DNA of 34,951 nt from the NCBI GenBank assembly GCA_014529385.2, contig JABFUD020000304.1, positions 1 to 34,951 of the forward strand. The letters run 5' to 3'. Source of the DNA: Adiantum capillus-veneris. Taxonomy: Eukaryota > Streptophyta > Polypodiopsida > Polypodiales > Pteridaceae. The position numbers were made by a program, and so were the translations under genes. Below are positions 11,666-22,395 of the stretch, piece by piece. Numbering within the stretch: position 1 is the first letter of the stretch; each line of letters begins with the position of its first letter. The notes beneath the pieces are model-generated. The model ran no database searches, was not told where the DNA came from, and was given only the letters and a program-made list of their open reading frames with translations.

Positions 11666-12419
11666 TGTTAAGTATGGAGCCTGATTTACCCTTGTAATTT
11701 TCTGTGGTAAAAACGCACATTTGTAAGGCTCCCATTATGAGGAGAAGCCATCGTGTGTAAAGGAAAATCACTCGCCGGAAACCAAAATTTTCACGGCCAA
11801 AAATCCCTCGCCGGAATATTCCTTTTCGCTGGAATATTATGGCCGGATGGCGGCCGGAAAGTGGTCGGAAAACAACCGTCGGTTGGCCGATGGCCGGTAG
11901 TCAATGGCCGGTGGCCGGTGGTCGGAAGTCAATGGTCGGTGGCTGGTCGAATTCAATGGCCGGTGGCCGAATTCAAAAGCGGACTTGTCTTCTTAAGGGC
12001 GGCCACACATGGGCGGATTGGAGGGTCCGATTTGGACTTATCTACACAAGGGCGGCTACACATGGCTGCCTCTCATGAGAGAGGGCAGCCCTTTTGGCCT
12101 ATAAAATGAGGCCATTTCTACACACATTTCATAGTGTGAAGTTGATGCAACAAGGTGAGTGTGAGGTGGTGAGAGTGAAGCAAGGAGGGAGCTCCATTAA
12201 GGGTATAATCCCTTTGTAAACTACTTCTTGTTTTGAAGTACTAAAGCCATTGAGTGGCTGCTTTCCCGTGGACGTAGCCCACATTGGGTGAACCACGTAT
12301 ATCGTGTGTACTCTCTCTCTCTCTCTCTCTCTACTCTATAATCTCGTGTATGTAAATTTGTCTCTTTCCATTAAGTAATCTACTCAATTATCTATTTAGC
12401 TACGTCTTATTTCCTAACA
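11666..12419 (+). repeat. Solo LTR, copy A (TSD TAGGG)
   Basis: It starts TGTTAAG and ends CCTAACA and is flanked by the exact 5-bp duplication TAGGG (11661-11665 and 12420-12424). The same 0.72-0.75 kb sequence recurs at 25310-26030 with a different duplication, so each is an independent solo LTR left by LTR-LTR recombination. A TATAAAA box at 12100-12106 indicates plus orientation. A GGCCGGTGGxCGG-rich stretch (about 11840-11970) lies upstream, and a short (CT)n run near 12308-12332 lies downstream in the U5 part. It splits the outer gypsy gag. Confidence 0.9.
12100..12106 (+). promoter_or_regulatory. LTR TATA box
   Basis: TATAAAA about 435 bp into the LTR, conserved at 25711-25717 in the second copy, is the likely Pol II core promoter of this family. 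Confidence 0.55.
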
Positions 12420-12678
12420 TAGGGGCCATCTATCTAGTGAGGATTTTTGAAAAGGCAAAGAAGGATGAGCTATGTTTAGGAAGTGGACACAACGAAAAAG
12501 ATTGTCCTAAGGTGAAATTGGCTACCTAGGGTAGTGAGAAAGCTGTGCACATGGTGCAATTGCTACCCCTAGAATCCTCTTCTCATTTTTCCAATGTGGA
12601 AGTAACATATGCCAAAGCAGTTCACGAGTGTTGTCTTATGGCATATATGTGGCAACCGACTTTTGGTCCAGACGAGCT

Positions 12679-14268
12679 TGTAACATTTAATGGCCTAATA
12701 ACTTGTGTGTAGCGGAAATGAGCATGAACATAGTGGGCATTTCATTAGAATAGATTCCTAATGAGAATTACAAGAGTGCTTGGGTGGAGAGAGCAACAAA
12801 AAGCATAACACCTAGTTAGATAGCATCGACAATACTTTCAAAAGAGAGAGAAATTAAGCTAATGACAACAGTTGAGGACCGGATTTGCATGGAGCCGGTC
12901 CCCCCTCCAAAAGGCTTTGTATTATGGTTTCTCCCATCAAGAGAGACATTGTACAATACAATTCTTTGTGTTCCTTCAAGACTAGCTAGTGCAATGAAGA
13001 TGAAAGCTTCATGCACTAAGCAAAACACTTAGCAAACACAACTTGAATTATCCCCGTTCTCAGACCCAAGACCTCACACACCTTCGAAGATGGTGAGAGC
13101 TAGCAGGGTATGAGAGTAGATTGAGAGGAAGAAGGAGTATCTTACGAGAAAGATGTACATCTCCTCACATAATCACTCATATTAGCATAGCTTAGCTTAG
13201 TAATTAGCTTGGTAGAGGAGATGAGCATGCATTGAAGCTTGGCTCTTGGTTGGATTTGCATCCACATGCCAAGAGTGTGTTGATGTAGGCTTCTATCTCA
13301 CAAGCTTGGAGTAGGTGATGAGCTCTCCATTAAAGCTTGGGAAGAGATAGTCTTCTCTTTCTTTACACATGAGATTTTGCGAGTGTGTGTGTGATAATGC
13401 CTTGCAAAAATCAGCCCCCTCTCTCTCTTGGGCGAGCCCTCTTGCTATTTGCTCTTGCTGAGCCCTCATTGGCTCTCCCCAAGTCAAGCCAATGACTATT
13501 AAGCAGCATAAGTGATAGCCTTCTGACATGTGTCCCCCTTTCCCCTTTTGTGAGAGCTTTAGGTAATTAAATAATTAAACTAAACTCTCATTGGACCCCT
13601 TTGCCTCCTGGCCAATAGGAATCAGGCAAGCCATTGGGCTCCTGAATGCTCATTGGACCCCTTGTGAGACTTCCCAATAGTCTTCTAGGAGACTTAATTC
13701 TCATTGGTTTCTTTTATTAAATGTTTTTAAATTAATTAAACTAGATTTACTATAGCTTAATTCTCATTGGTCCACTGCACGGTTCATCCAATAGAAACTG
13801 GGCACACCTGTGGTGCATCTGGCCTAGGGAGCTGACATGTGTCCCTCATTCCCTTTGTGTAAAGGGAGCCTGTGTGTGTGTGTCTGTGGCTTTCTCTCTC
13901 ATCCCCTAGAAGAAGGGCTCGCCCCCTCCCATGTAGGGATATGTGTTGCCTTTGGAGAGCACACAAAGCATCCAATTCCCCCTAAGCTTTAACCCTTTGG
14001 ACATAACCTTTGAATTTTGGAACCTTAGCATTTTGGAAGTCTTAATGGGCTGAACCTTAGGGTCTTTTTAGCCCATTGTTGCACATGGCTCTTTTGCAGA
14101 TGGCCCCCCCTTTGGATCCCTATTTTCCCTCCTTTGGATCTCTACTGTGGCAGGTCTGCTAGCTTAACCAATATTCTAGCCTTTTCTCCCCTGGCACTTC
14201 CCCACATTAAATGATCAGTTTAATATGAGAAAATCATTTAGGAGAATTAGATATTGATTATTATGACA
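12679..14268 (-). repeat. 3' LTR of gypsy-3 (left copy, full length)
   Basis: On the plus strand it runs from TGTAACATTT to TTATGACA, so on the minus strand it is a TGT...ACA LTR of 1590 bp. It is next to the polypurine tract at 14269-14283. A CCAAT-box cluster lies at 13468-13792. Small open frames shared with the right LTR reflect recent common copying, not selection. Confidence 0.88.
13468..13792. promoter_or_regulatory. CCAAT-box cluster in the gypsy-3 LTR
   Basis: Ten CCAAT pentamers lie on one strand or the other within 325 bp: ATTGG at 13468, 13590, 13633, 13652, 13703 and 13766; CCAAT at 13489, 13612, 13674 and 13788. Several are embedded in repeated CTCATTGG or CCAATAG words. The right LTR carries the same array (about 26915-27242). 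The cluster is upstream of the expected start site for minus-strand transcription. NF-Y-type factors bind such boxes; use here is inferred. Confidence 0.45.
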
Positions 14269-14283
14269 TTACCTCTCTCTTGA
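14269..14283 (-). other. Polypurine tract of gypsy-3
   Basis: Read on the minus strand, a purine run AAGAGAGAGG followed by TAA abuts the TGTCAT start of the 3' LTR. This is the expected plus-strand DNA priming site. Confidence 0.7.
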
Positions 14284-14627
14284 AATCATAGTCGTCCTCG
14301 ACTATGGTGTAGAGAAGATAAAGCATATTCATGAGTCCTTTTCTTAGTGGGTAGAGGATCCCTATGTTACCCTACGACATCATTCCACAATGGATGACTA
14401 GTCCATTTGGCGCTTGAGAGCCTTAGGCTGCCGCAAGCATGTCTGCACATTAGTCCTATCAGTCTTCCATAATAGAGTGACAAGCTCTACTTGGTGTTTG
14501 GGAGACGTCGTCTCCGCAAACTTGATCTAAGCATGCATACTACTTCATTTTTGTGCACAATAAAGAAAAAGAAAGTCTTATAAGACAAAAACTTTGTTCA
14601 TTTTTAACATTTTGTACATTTGCTTAC
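14284..14627 (-). other. 3' non-coding segment of gypsy-3
   Basis: About 340 bp between the integrase stop and the PPT. No domain, repeat or RNA feature is recognised. Confidence 0.5.
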
Positions 14628-16038
14628 TCATTGGGAAGCATTGTAAGCATTGACAAGGTTTAGGTTATCCTTTAATTGTATGCCTTGCATCCATCTAACA
14701 GCTTCAAAAGGATAATTCTTAAACTTAATAAGATATCGTCGGATAGTCTTACCGCCTCTTAGTACCTTGTCTTCATGTCGGAGAATGGACTCGAGCTGTA
14801 GCACCTCCTCTTGGTCCTCGATCTCGGGCGGGTCTTCAATAGTTGGTTCTTGAGGTGGCTCTCCTTTGTAAGGCTTTAAGAGGCTCACATGGAAAGCATT
14901 GTGTATGAACCAATGATTGGGCAACTTGAGTTGATAGGCCATCTCATTGATTGGCCTAAGAATCTGAAAGGGACCATAGTACCTTTTTGCTAGTTTAGCA
15001 TAGTACTTTTGGTGGCCCGTAGGATTCTTGCCGGTCGTGTGCCTTAATCGAGCCTTGGGAAACTTTAACAAGACCCAATCGTTTTCTTTAAAGGCTTGGG
15101 CTCTTCTGTGCTTGTCAGCAGTAGCCTTTTGCCTTTGCTGTGAGATAGAGATAGCATCCTTAATCTTTTGGAAAGATTCTTGTAGGTCTCGGCTATACTC
15201 ATCTACAGCGAAGATCTTCCCATGTACCTTAAGTAGCAAAGGACTTTTTGATCTTCCCTCAATTACCTCGAAAGGTGCTTTTCCCGTGGAAGTATGTACA
15301 GTGTTATTGTAAGCATACTCCACTAAGGGTAAGTACTTCTCCCATTGGGATCTTTGATCTACTTCCGTTACATAGGCTTTTAGTAGATCGAGAATGGTTA
15401 GGTTAGCTATTTCACTTTGGCCATCCGTTTGTGGATGATAGTCGAAGAGAAGTTTAGCCTTGTCCCTAAATTCTCAAAGAGACCCTTCCAGAAATTACTG
15501 GTCATTCTACGATCTCTATCCGACACTATGGACATTGGCAAGCCATGCTACTTGAAAATTTGTGAAATGAAGAGGGTTGCCATTTGATGGGCTTTGATAG
15601 TCTTTTTGACAGGTATAAAATGAGCTTGTTTACTGAACCTGTCCACTATCGTCCATATTCCCGTATTCCCATGGATAGACTAAGGCAATCCAAAGATAAA
15701 ATCCATGGATATTCTCTCCCATGGTGAATTAGGGATTGGCAAGGGTTGAAGCAATCCAAGTTGCTTCCCTCTATCAAATTTTGTCTTTTGGCATACCACA
15801 CATTTAGAAACATACTCTTGTATGTTCACTTTCATGGTAGGCCAATAGAAATATGTTTCAATTCCCTTTAAGGTAGACTGAATCCCTCTATGCCCCACAT
15901 AAGGTGGAGCATGAGATTCATACATTACTTTCTCACGTAGTGAGTTAGTAACGCATAGTCTATTGCCATAGAGAAGATAACCATCTTGTAAGGTAAATGG
16001 TTCTTCTCTTCCCTAATGCAAGGGCTGAAATCACATCT
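14628..16038 (-). pseudogene. pol: gypsy-3 integrase with chromodomain-like C-terminus
   Basis: The zinc-binding region (GHRG, CVVCQKTK; about 15775-15905) is followed by PWERISMDFIFGLP with the first catalytic Asp, and the second Asp in SDRDRRM (about 15510-15530). HPQTDGQSE (about 15413-15440) follows, with the catalytic Glu expected near it. Then comes YAYNNTVHTSTGKAPFE. The C-terminus ends in a chromodomain-like stretch, YLIKFKNYPFEAVRW (about 14683-14727). Frame changes occur near 15325-15470, 15680 and 15930, and a TAG replaces a codon near 15550. Integrase inserts the cDNA; chromodomains target heterochromatin in chromoviruses. This copy is broken. Confidence 0.85.
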
Positions 16039-17172
16039 CTAAAATCGGGAATCAATAGCGTACTCATCTATCATTGAAGATAGATCATTGTGAGTTGCTA
16101 TGGAAACCGCATTCACTCTCAGCCGTCTTGAGAGTGCATCAGCTACTTGATTATGCTTGCCAGCAATGTGAGCAATATGAAAATGAAATTGCGAAAGGAA
16201 ATTTGTCCACCTCATTTGTTTGTCGGAGAGCTTGGTTTGCGTCATGAAGTACTTAAGACTTTGGTGATCCGTTCGCAGAATGAAAGGAGTCCCCAATAAA
16301 TAGTGCTTCCATGAGTCTAAGGCATGTAGAACTGCAAGGAGTTCCTTTTCATATATGCCTAGAGCTTGCTCAACAGGGTCGAGCCTTCGACTCTCATAGC
16401 CTATGGCATGCCCTTCTTGGAGTAAAACAGCTCCAAGGCAATCACCACAAGTATCACATTGGACCTCAAATGGTTTTGAGAGATCCGGTAGTGTAAGCAC
16501 AGGTTGAGAGATAAGCTTTTCTTTAAGCTTTTCGAAAGCATTGTTCTCCTTAGCAGACCATGTATACCTAATGCTTTTCTTTGTTAGGTTATGTAATGGT
16601 CCCGCAATTTGTGAGAACTTTTCTATGAAGCGTCTATAGTATGCACACATACCTATAAAGCTTCTTAGTTCATGAAGATTCCTTGGTTTAGGCCATCCTT
16701 TTATTACCTCTAACTTAGATGGATCCATTTGGATGCCATATTGAGAGATAATATGACCTAAATACTGAATCTCTTGCAAGAAAAATTCACTTTTCTTTCG
16801 ATTAACATAAAGTTTATTCTCTCTTAAAACTTGAAATATTACCTAGAGGTGTTGCTTGTGTTCCTCCAATGAATTAGAGTAGATGATAATATCATCAAAG
16901 AACACTCCAGTGAAGGTTCGATGAGGCCTGAACAGCTTCTCCATCAAGCGGTTGAATGTGGCTGGTGCATTGGTCAAGCCAAATGGCATGACAATGTATT
17001 CGTAAAGACCAATGTGGTGCGAAATGCGGTCTTTACAATGTCTTGATCAACTATCCTTATTTGATGATAGCCACTTTTTAGGTCAATCCTACTGAAGTAG
17101 GTCGATCCTTGTAGCTTATCAAATAGGTCTTCTACCCGTGGAACGGGAAACCTATTCTTGATAGTGATCCTA
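16039..17172 (-). pseudogene. pol: gypsy-3 reverse transcriptase (distal part) and RNase H
   Basis: Reading leftward, RT shows [30 protein letters not shown] and the catalytic block [11 protein letters not shown] (about 16870-16905), then YLGHIIS and LRSFIGMCAYYRRFI. RNase H follows with CDTCGDCLGAVL, YEKELLAVLHAL, LRTDHQSL and VADALSRR, which supply the D-E-D-D residues. At least one frameshift lies near 17030 and a TAG near 16845. The 5' part of this RT is at 22593-22743, separated by the copia insertion at TCCTA. Confidence 0.88.
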
Positions 17173-17363
17173 TGAAGGAGTACGAGCGGAAGTGCGACGC
17201 GAGAGAGAGTGTGAGAAGAAGAGCACGACGATATGGTGAACTCGCTCTACTGTAATGTGTAGAGCATAGTGAGTTCTTATTAGGTTTTTACAAAAGAATA
17301 TGTGTACATACCTGGCGGCCCGCCACTTACCTGGGCGACCACATTGGGCTTTATACCCCAACA
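17173..17363 (-). repeat. 3' LTR of copia-1
   Basis: 191 bp, TGAAGGAG...CCCCAACA on the plus strand; minus-strand sense starts TGTTGGGGTATAAAG. The TATAAA at 17350-17355 lies unusually close to the LTR edge. Confidence 0.95.
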
Positions 17364-17378
17364 ACCTCCCACTTAAAG
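17364..17378 (-). other. Polypurine tract of copia-1
   Basis: The minus strand reads AAGTGGGAGGT directly against the LTR start TGTTGG, as expected for the plus-strand primer. Confidence 0.75.
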
Positions 17379-17429
17379 TCCAATGTGGTACTTTAAGTGT
17401 GAGAGAAGCTACTATACAAGCTAATGTAC

Positions 17430-18323
17430 AAGAGATGTAGAGAAGTGATGTACTACCTACTACACCTAATTGCTTGCGAAAATGCGCAAAGCTCTCTGAG
17501 GGAAGTCCTTTTGTAAGTAGATCAGCAGGATTTTCTGTGGTGTGAACTTTGACAAGCTGAAGTTGCTTATCCTCGAGCATTTCCCTGATGAAATGATACT
17601 TCACATCCACATTCTTTGTCTTTGAGTGATAAACTGGATTGCGAGCCAATTGTATAACACTTTGACTATCACAATATAACACAGGCATCTCTTCTTTGAT
17701 TCCCAAATCTGTTACTAGTCGATTAAGCCAAATTGATTCTTTGCATGCCTCTGATGCTGCAACATATTCAGCCTCTGTAGTAGATTGAGTAACACAATCT
17801 TGTAATCTAGAACGCCATGATACTGCTCCACCAGCCAATGTAAAGACATACCCTGACGTAGACCTTCGGTTGTCTAAGTCACCTGCATAATCTGAGTCTA
17901 TAAAAACCTTTACACTTAGCTCCTGACTCCCATAGCATATACGCATACTCTTTGTAGCTTTCAGGTATCTCAATATTCCTTTCACTGCCTCCCAATGTTT
18001 CTTGCCTGGGTTTGACATGTATCGACTTACTACTCCCACTGCAAATGCAATGTCTGGGTGAGTAGCAATCATTGCATACATCAAACTACCCACTGCAGAC
18101 GCATATGGAATCTTATCCATTTCAGCCTGTTCTTCCTTAGACACAGGACAATCTTGTTTGCTAAGTTTCACATATGGTGGCAATGGAACACTCAGTGCCT
18201 TTCCCTTCTCCATATTGAAACATTGCAAAACCTTGTCAATATACTCTGTTTGAGATAACCAAATCAACTTCTTTGATCTGTCTCTCTCAATGCGCATACC
18301 AAGTATATGACTTGCGGATACCA
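17430..18323 (-). pseudogene. pol: copia-1 RT C-terminus and RNase H
   Basis: The frame resumes at ASHILGMRIERD (about 18284-18320), a block normally just after the RT palm. It continues through YIDKVLQCFNM and YASAVGSLMYAM. RNase H follows with KVFIDSDYAGD, STSGYVF, STTEAEYVA, LYCDSQSVIQLA and NVDVKYHFIRE, giving the D-E-D set. It ends near ENPADLLTKGLP and HFRKQLGV. The RNase H itself looks intact. Nothing between the preceding RT piece and ASHILGM encodes the YVDD catalytic box. Confidence 0.9.
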
Positions 18324-18545
18324 AGACTATGCTTGTAGCCTTGAGAAAGCATTAACTTGTGGAATTTATGGTACCATGCCCTCGGTGATTGTTTTAAGCC
18401 ATAAAGACTCTTTAACAACTGGCATACCCAATCTTCCTTGCCTTTCTCAACAAACCCTTCTGGCTGCTGCATGTAAATTTCCAGATCTAAATCACCATGC
18501 AAGAATGCTGTCTTGACATCCATTTGGTGCAACACACAAATCTAA
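18287..18545 (-). pseudogene. pol: copia-1 RT central fragment, truncated before YVDD
   Basis: LHQMDVKTAFLHGDLDLEIYMQQPEGF carries the first RT catalytic Asp (in MDVKTAFLHG). LLKSLYGLKQSPRAWY follows and the frame stops making sense after SQGYKHS near 18325. It is shifted by one base from the upstream gag-pol frame (junction near 18540). The next 55-65 residues expected of copia RT, including YVDD, are absent. Confidence 0.88.
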
Positions 18546-20081
18546 TATGGCAACCAATGCAAGAAAGCATCTCAATGTAGTCATCTTGACCACCGGAGAG
18601 AAGACTTCATCAAAGTCAATTCCTTGTTCTTGCTTAAAGCCCTTGGCAACAAGCCTTGCTTTGTACTTTGGCTGACTATCATGAGCGGTGATCTTATACC
18701 TGTAAACCCATTTACAAGGTAGAGCCTTTTTGCCCTGTGGTAATTTAACTAGCTTCCATGTCTTGTTTTTATGCAGAGCTGTCATCTCTGACTGCATGGC
18801 CAATTGCCAATTCACGGAGTCCTTCATTTGCACTGCTTCCTTGTAACATGAAGGCTCATTGCAATCAGTCAACATGACATAGTTCATAGATGGAACAAAC
18901 CTATCAGGAGGTCGCGTGACACGTCCAGATCTACGCACAATAGGTGGCTCAGGCTCAGCCACAACCTGTGGTTCCACTCTATCCTGTCCTTGCTCCTCTT
19001 GAGCCCTGACATTTTGTCTTGCACGTGCAGGTCCATCTTCTTGGAAGACAACTCTTCTAATCTCCTCAACCCTCTCTGGTTTAGAATGATATTTGGATTC
19101 ATTAAAGTGAAAATCATTGCTGCGGACAACCTTTCTGGATTCGGGATCCCAAAGTCTGTACCCCATCTCACCAAAATTACCATAGCCTAGAAAGATGCAC
19201 TTTCTACTCTTTGGCTCAAGTTTGTTCCTAAATTCCTTTGGAACGTGAGTATATGCCTCACAGCCAAAGACTCTGAGATGCTTGTATGAGGGCATTTTGC
19301 CTGACCATACCATCTCCGGCACTGAATCCTTCTGCAAAACCTTGCTAGGAGATCTATTTACAAGATGAACAGCTGTTGATACAGCTTCAGCCCAAAACCC
19401 ATTTGGCAGCTGTGCATTAGACAACATACTTCTGACCTTCTCTTGTATGGTCCTATTGATCCTCTCAGCAACACCATTTTGAGGAGGATTGTAAGGAGCA
19501 GTAAGTTCACGTTTTATACCTTTTGACTCACAAAAGTCCTGAAAGGCCTTTGAAACATACTCTCCACCATCGTCAGTGCGTAAGCATTTAAGCTTCTTGC
19601 CACTATGATTCTCCACAAGTGTCACAAACGTTTTGAAATCACTAAACGCTTCATCCTTGTGCTTGAGAAAGTAAACCCATACTTTCCTCGAGTAATCATC
19701 TATAAATGTCATAAAGTAAGAAGCTCCCCCTAGAGATAGGTTAGGCATAGGTCCACACAAATCACTATGAACAAGTGCCAACTGTGTATCTCTTCTACTG
19801 GTTCTATGCTTATGTGGCTGCTGTGTTTGCTTACCATACAGACAATGTTCACAGAATTCAAAATCATTAAATGAAAAGCCAGGCAAATAACCAGAACGAG
19901 ACAAGATTTCCATTCCCTTCTTGGACATATGTCCTAACCGGCTATGCCACAAAGAAACGTTCGGTTGCTCGGTTACATTGATTACATTTTTAGAGACATT
20001 TGATACATAAATCATGTAAAGTCCTCCAGACTTTACTCCATGTGCTACTGTCATAGAACCCTTGGATATCTTCCACATGTT
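18540..20081 (-). pseudogene. pol: copia-1 integrase and N-terminal RT
   Basis: The GAG-pre-integrase zinc finger shows LWHSRLGHMSKKGM and CEHCLYGKQ. The integrase core has HSDLCGPMP (first Asp), LRTDDGGEYVS (second Asp) and PQNGVAERINRTIQEKV (Glu). A Gln/Glu/Arg linker precedes the RT start, KTWKLVKLPQGKKAL and CKWVYRYK, then KARLVAKGFKQEQGIDFDE. This stretch of about 510 codons is open and shares the frame of gag, separated only by TAG at 20082-20084. The C-terminal residues after ALVAILDL are frameshifted. Confidence 0.92.
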
Positions 20082-21284
20082 CTATCCAAAAGTGGTGACG
20101 TAGCCAGCATCATCAAGTAAACCTGTGCTGATCAAGCTCTTTGTAATTGCGGGAACATGTCTCACATTCTTCAGCGTGAAAGAAGAGCCATTCTGAAACT
20201 TCAATTGAACATCTCCAACACCTAAGATCTCACATGTCTGCCCATTGCCTAGCCGAACATGATCTTTAGTGGTCACATAAGAGGTAAACCACTCCTTGTT
20301 TGGAGACACATGAAGTGATGCCCCTGAGTCTATAATCCAGTCACTCAGTGCATTTCCATCAGATGCTGTAAGAAGAGCTGAGTCCATTGTATTCTTCAAG
20401 AAGTAGATGTCTCCTGACACTAGACTGTCATCCTCTGCAACAGTGTTTGTCACATTTATTTCTTGAATCTTCACTGAGGACTTGTTCTTCTCACCATGGT
20501 CTTCAGCTTTCTCTTTGCCTTTTTCTGCTTTCCATTCTCTGCAGTCTCTTTTCATGTGACCCTTCTTGCCACAATGGTAGCATTCTATGTCACTCTTGCC
20601 TTTAGCACTGCGGGACTTGCTACGAGACTGATTCCTCTTTCCACCTTTGTACTTTTCTTTGGTCCTTCCCCTGACAACTAAGGCTGTTCCTTTGCCTTTG
20701 TCCATTGTCTTTCTATTGGTTTCTTTAGTAAGCAGACTTCCTTCTACACCTGCTATGTTCAAACCATCTGGAGGTGCAGAATTACTCAAAGCTGTGCGAA
20801 AAGTGTCCCAACTTTCTGGCAATGTGATCAACAGGAACATAGCTCTAATAGGTTCATCAAACTTGACACCTTGAGCTGACAACTGACTATAGATTGTGTT
20901 GAATTCATTCAGATGATTGGACATAGATGTCCCTTCTTTCATCTTCAAGTCAACAAGCTTCTTAAGCCAGTATACCTGTGAAGCTGCACTCTGCTTCTCA
21001 TAAAGATCACTCAGCTTTAACCATGCTTGATAAGCCGACATCTCGTCTGCTACATTGAAGTAAACGCTTTCTGCCAAAGTCAGCATAATGGTAGAAAGTG
21101 CCAATTCATCCATTTCACTCCATTCATCTTCGTCCATATCTTCTGGTTTTATCCCCTTGAGCTTTATAGGTTTTATCTGCTTCTTTTGTACCAACACGTG
21201 CCAAATCTGCTTCTTCTACAATGGGAAATTGGTTCCATCCAGCTTCTTGATATTGTAAAGAGCAGTGTCCTGTGATCCAGCCAT
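20082..21284 (-). pseudogene. gag: copia-1 gag and protease with one premature TAG
   Basis: The best start is ATG at 21284-21282 (MAGSQDTALYNIKKLDG, typical of copia gag). TAG at 21216-21218 is codon 23. The rest is open to TAG at 20082-20084, in the same frame as integrase. The gag core (UBN2-like) shows AYQAWLKLSDLYEKQSA and LPESWDTFRTAL. A basic RSKSRSAKGKS stretch precedes the zinc knuckle CYHCGKKGHMKRDC. Protease follows with WIIDSGASLHVSP (D-S-G-A) and LISTGLLDDAGY. Both stops are TAG and single substitutions could explain them. Confidence 0.9.
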
Positions 21285-22379
21285 AGCTACGCTTCACAGT
21301 AGTTTACTTTCCTGGGAAAAATTCGACAGAGTTTCCCCTGTAAACTGACCTCTGAACCAATATCAACCTGTCAAATGAACCAAGAAAGCTTCAGATTCTG
21401 CAGAAATTTTGGCAGAGTCTCCCCTGTAAAATGGCTCTGGTGTACTAAAAACAGACCAAAAAACAACTCAAAAAACCACTATCTCTCTAACACTGTAAAC
21501 TGTGGGTAAACTTGTCCTGCACCTGTACTGTCTCTGACTATCCTGTCACTGTCCTGTAAGCATAGAGTGAGACAATGCCTCAACGGCAGTAAAGCAAAGA
21601 TGCAATCCCAACTGTCTAACTCACAGTCAATACATCCTAGCTGCCTATCTAAGGGTGCTCAAGGGATCGCTCCAAGACCTGTATCACCGAAAGGATCTCA
21701 ACATTCGAGAATCCCCCAGCTCAATAAAACCTCACTCGACCCTCAACAAAGGCTGCAGTAAATATGACAGTATATAGACTTCCCACAAAGTCATACATCC
21801 ACAAATTTCCCACTGTATGCTGTAACCGCTGCGGCGGTTGTTTGCTGCGTGACTCACAGCCAGCAAACCCTCAACAGACACACATCATCTCTGACAATAC
21901 ATCCCATGTGGAAGTACCTGCAATGTCAGGATGAAATCTGGAATATCAAGCAGCAAACACAAGCTACCTGATGAACTAGTGGATGTCGCCTACAGTCTGT
22001 GTGTAGATACGCCTGTGTCGTATGTGACACATCTCCAAGAACTGTGAGCCGTCCTTCGATGTGTAGACAGCCACAAATCAACACTCTGGGAGTGTCGATA
22101 TCCTCAGCACACTGCAGTCGTGGGCCGAAAACACCAAATTTGCAGAGTCGGATCTGCACCCGGATCTGCACCCGTCGAGACCACGTAGTCGAAAATGGCA
22201 TGCGCAGACCTTTGTCGAAGCCGAACGGTGGCCGAGATGACCTCAGAATGAAATTCTGACAACACCTAGCCCTTCGGACTCTCCCAAGAGTTTTGGGGCC
22301 GTGTCTTCGCCTGTCGGATTTCACTCCAATCTGAGTTGGTGACTCTAGCCTCCTGCAGTGCTGCCCCAAGCCTCGATCT
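21285..22379 (-). other. Long copia-1 leader between PBS and gag
   Basis: About 1.1 kb, long for an element with LTRs of 192 bp. It has two copies of an 18-bp word CAGAGT(T/C)TCCCCTGTAAA (21327-21344 and 21413-21430). An open frame of 147 codons (22369-21926, minus) has no recognisable domain and is Arg/Cys-rich. No function is assigned. Confidence 0.55.
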
Positions 22380-22393
22380 GAGCTCTGATACCA
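22380..22393 (-). other. Primer-binding site of copia-1
   Basis: The minus strand reads TGGTATCAGAGCTC two bases after the 5' LTR end. This is complementary to the 3' end of plant initiator tRNA-Met, the usual copia primer. Confidence 0.9.
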
Positions 22394-22395
22394 GT

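Larger units (their letters stand above)
10805..12678 (+). pseudogene. gag: Outer gypsy gag, interrupted by a solo LTR
   Basis: The reading frame begins near HDFDFENPAP (about 10807). A coiled-coil block follows (SVLESNFAQLNANVSNMSN, about 10958-11014), then the gag core (WAAFEDVFRK near 11249; KLLEYISHYRNVILKFEILD near 11356; KTLEEAIVQAH near 11493). A solo LTR sits at 11666-12419. Gag resumes with a degenerate zinc knuckle (CLGSGHNEKDC, about 12474-12506) and reaches PTFGPDEL at about 12658, the gag-protease linker also seen in gypsy-1. Several stops and frame changes are present. The same N-terminal coiled coil occurs in the compact gypsy at 31527-31966. Confidence 0.75.

Noticed and set aside
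11753-12109. Gly/Trp/Pro-rich open frame in solo LTR copy A
   Set aside because: It arises from GGCCGGTGG-type repeats in the LTR U3 and the equivalent frame in copy B differs.
12816-13529. Small open frames repeated at 26268-26978
   Set aside because: They lie in the paired gypsy-3 LTRs, which are recent copies of each other; conservation does not imply coding.
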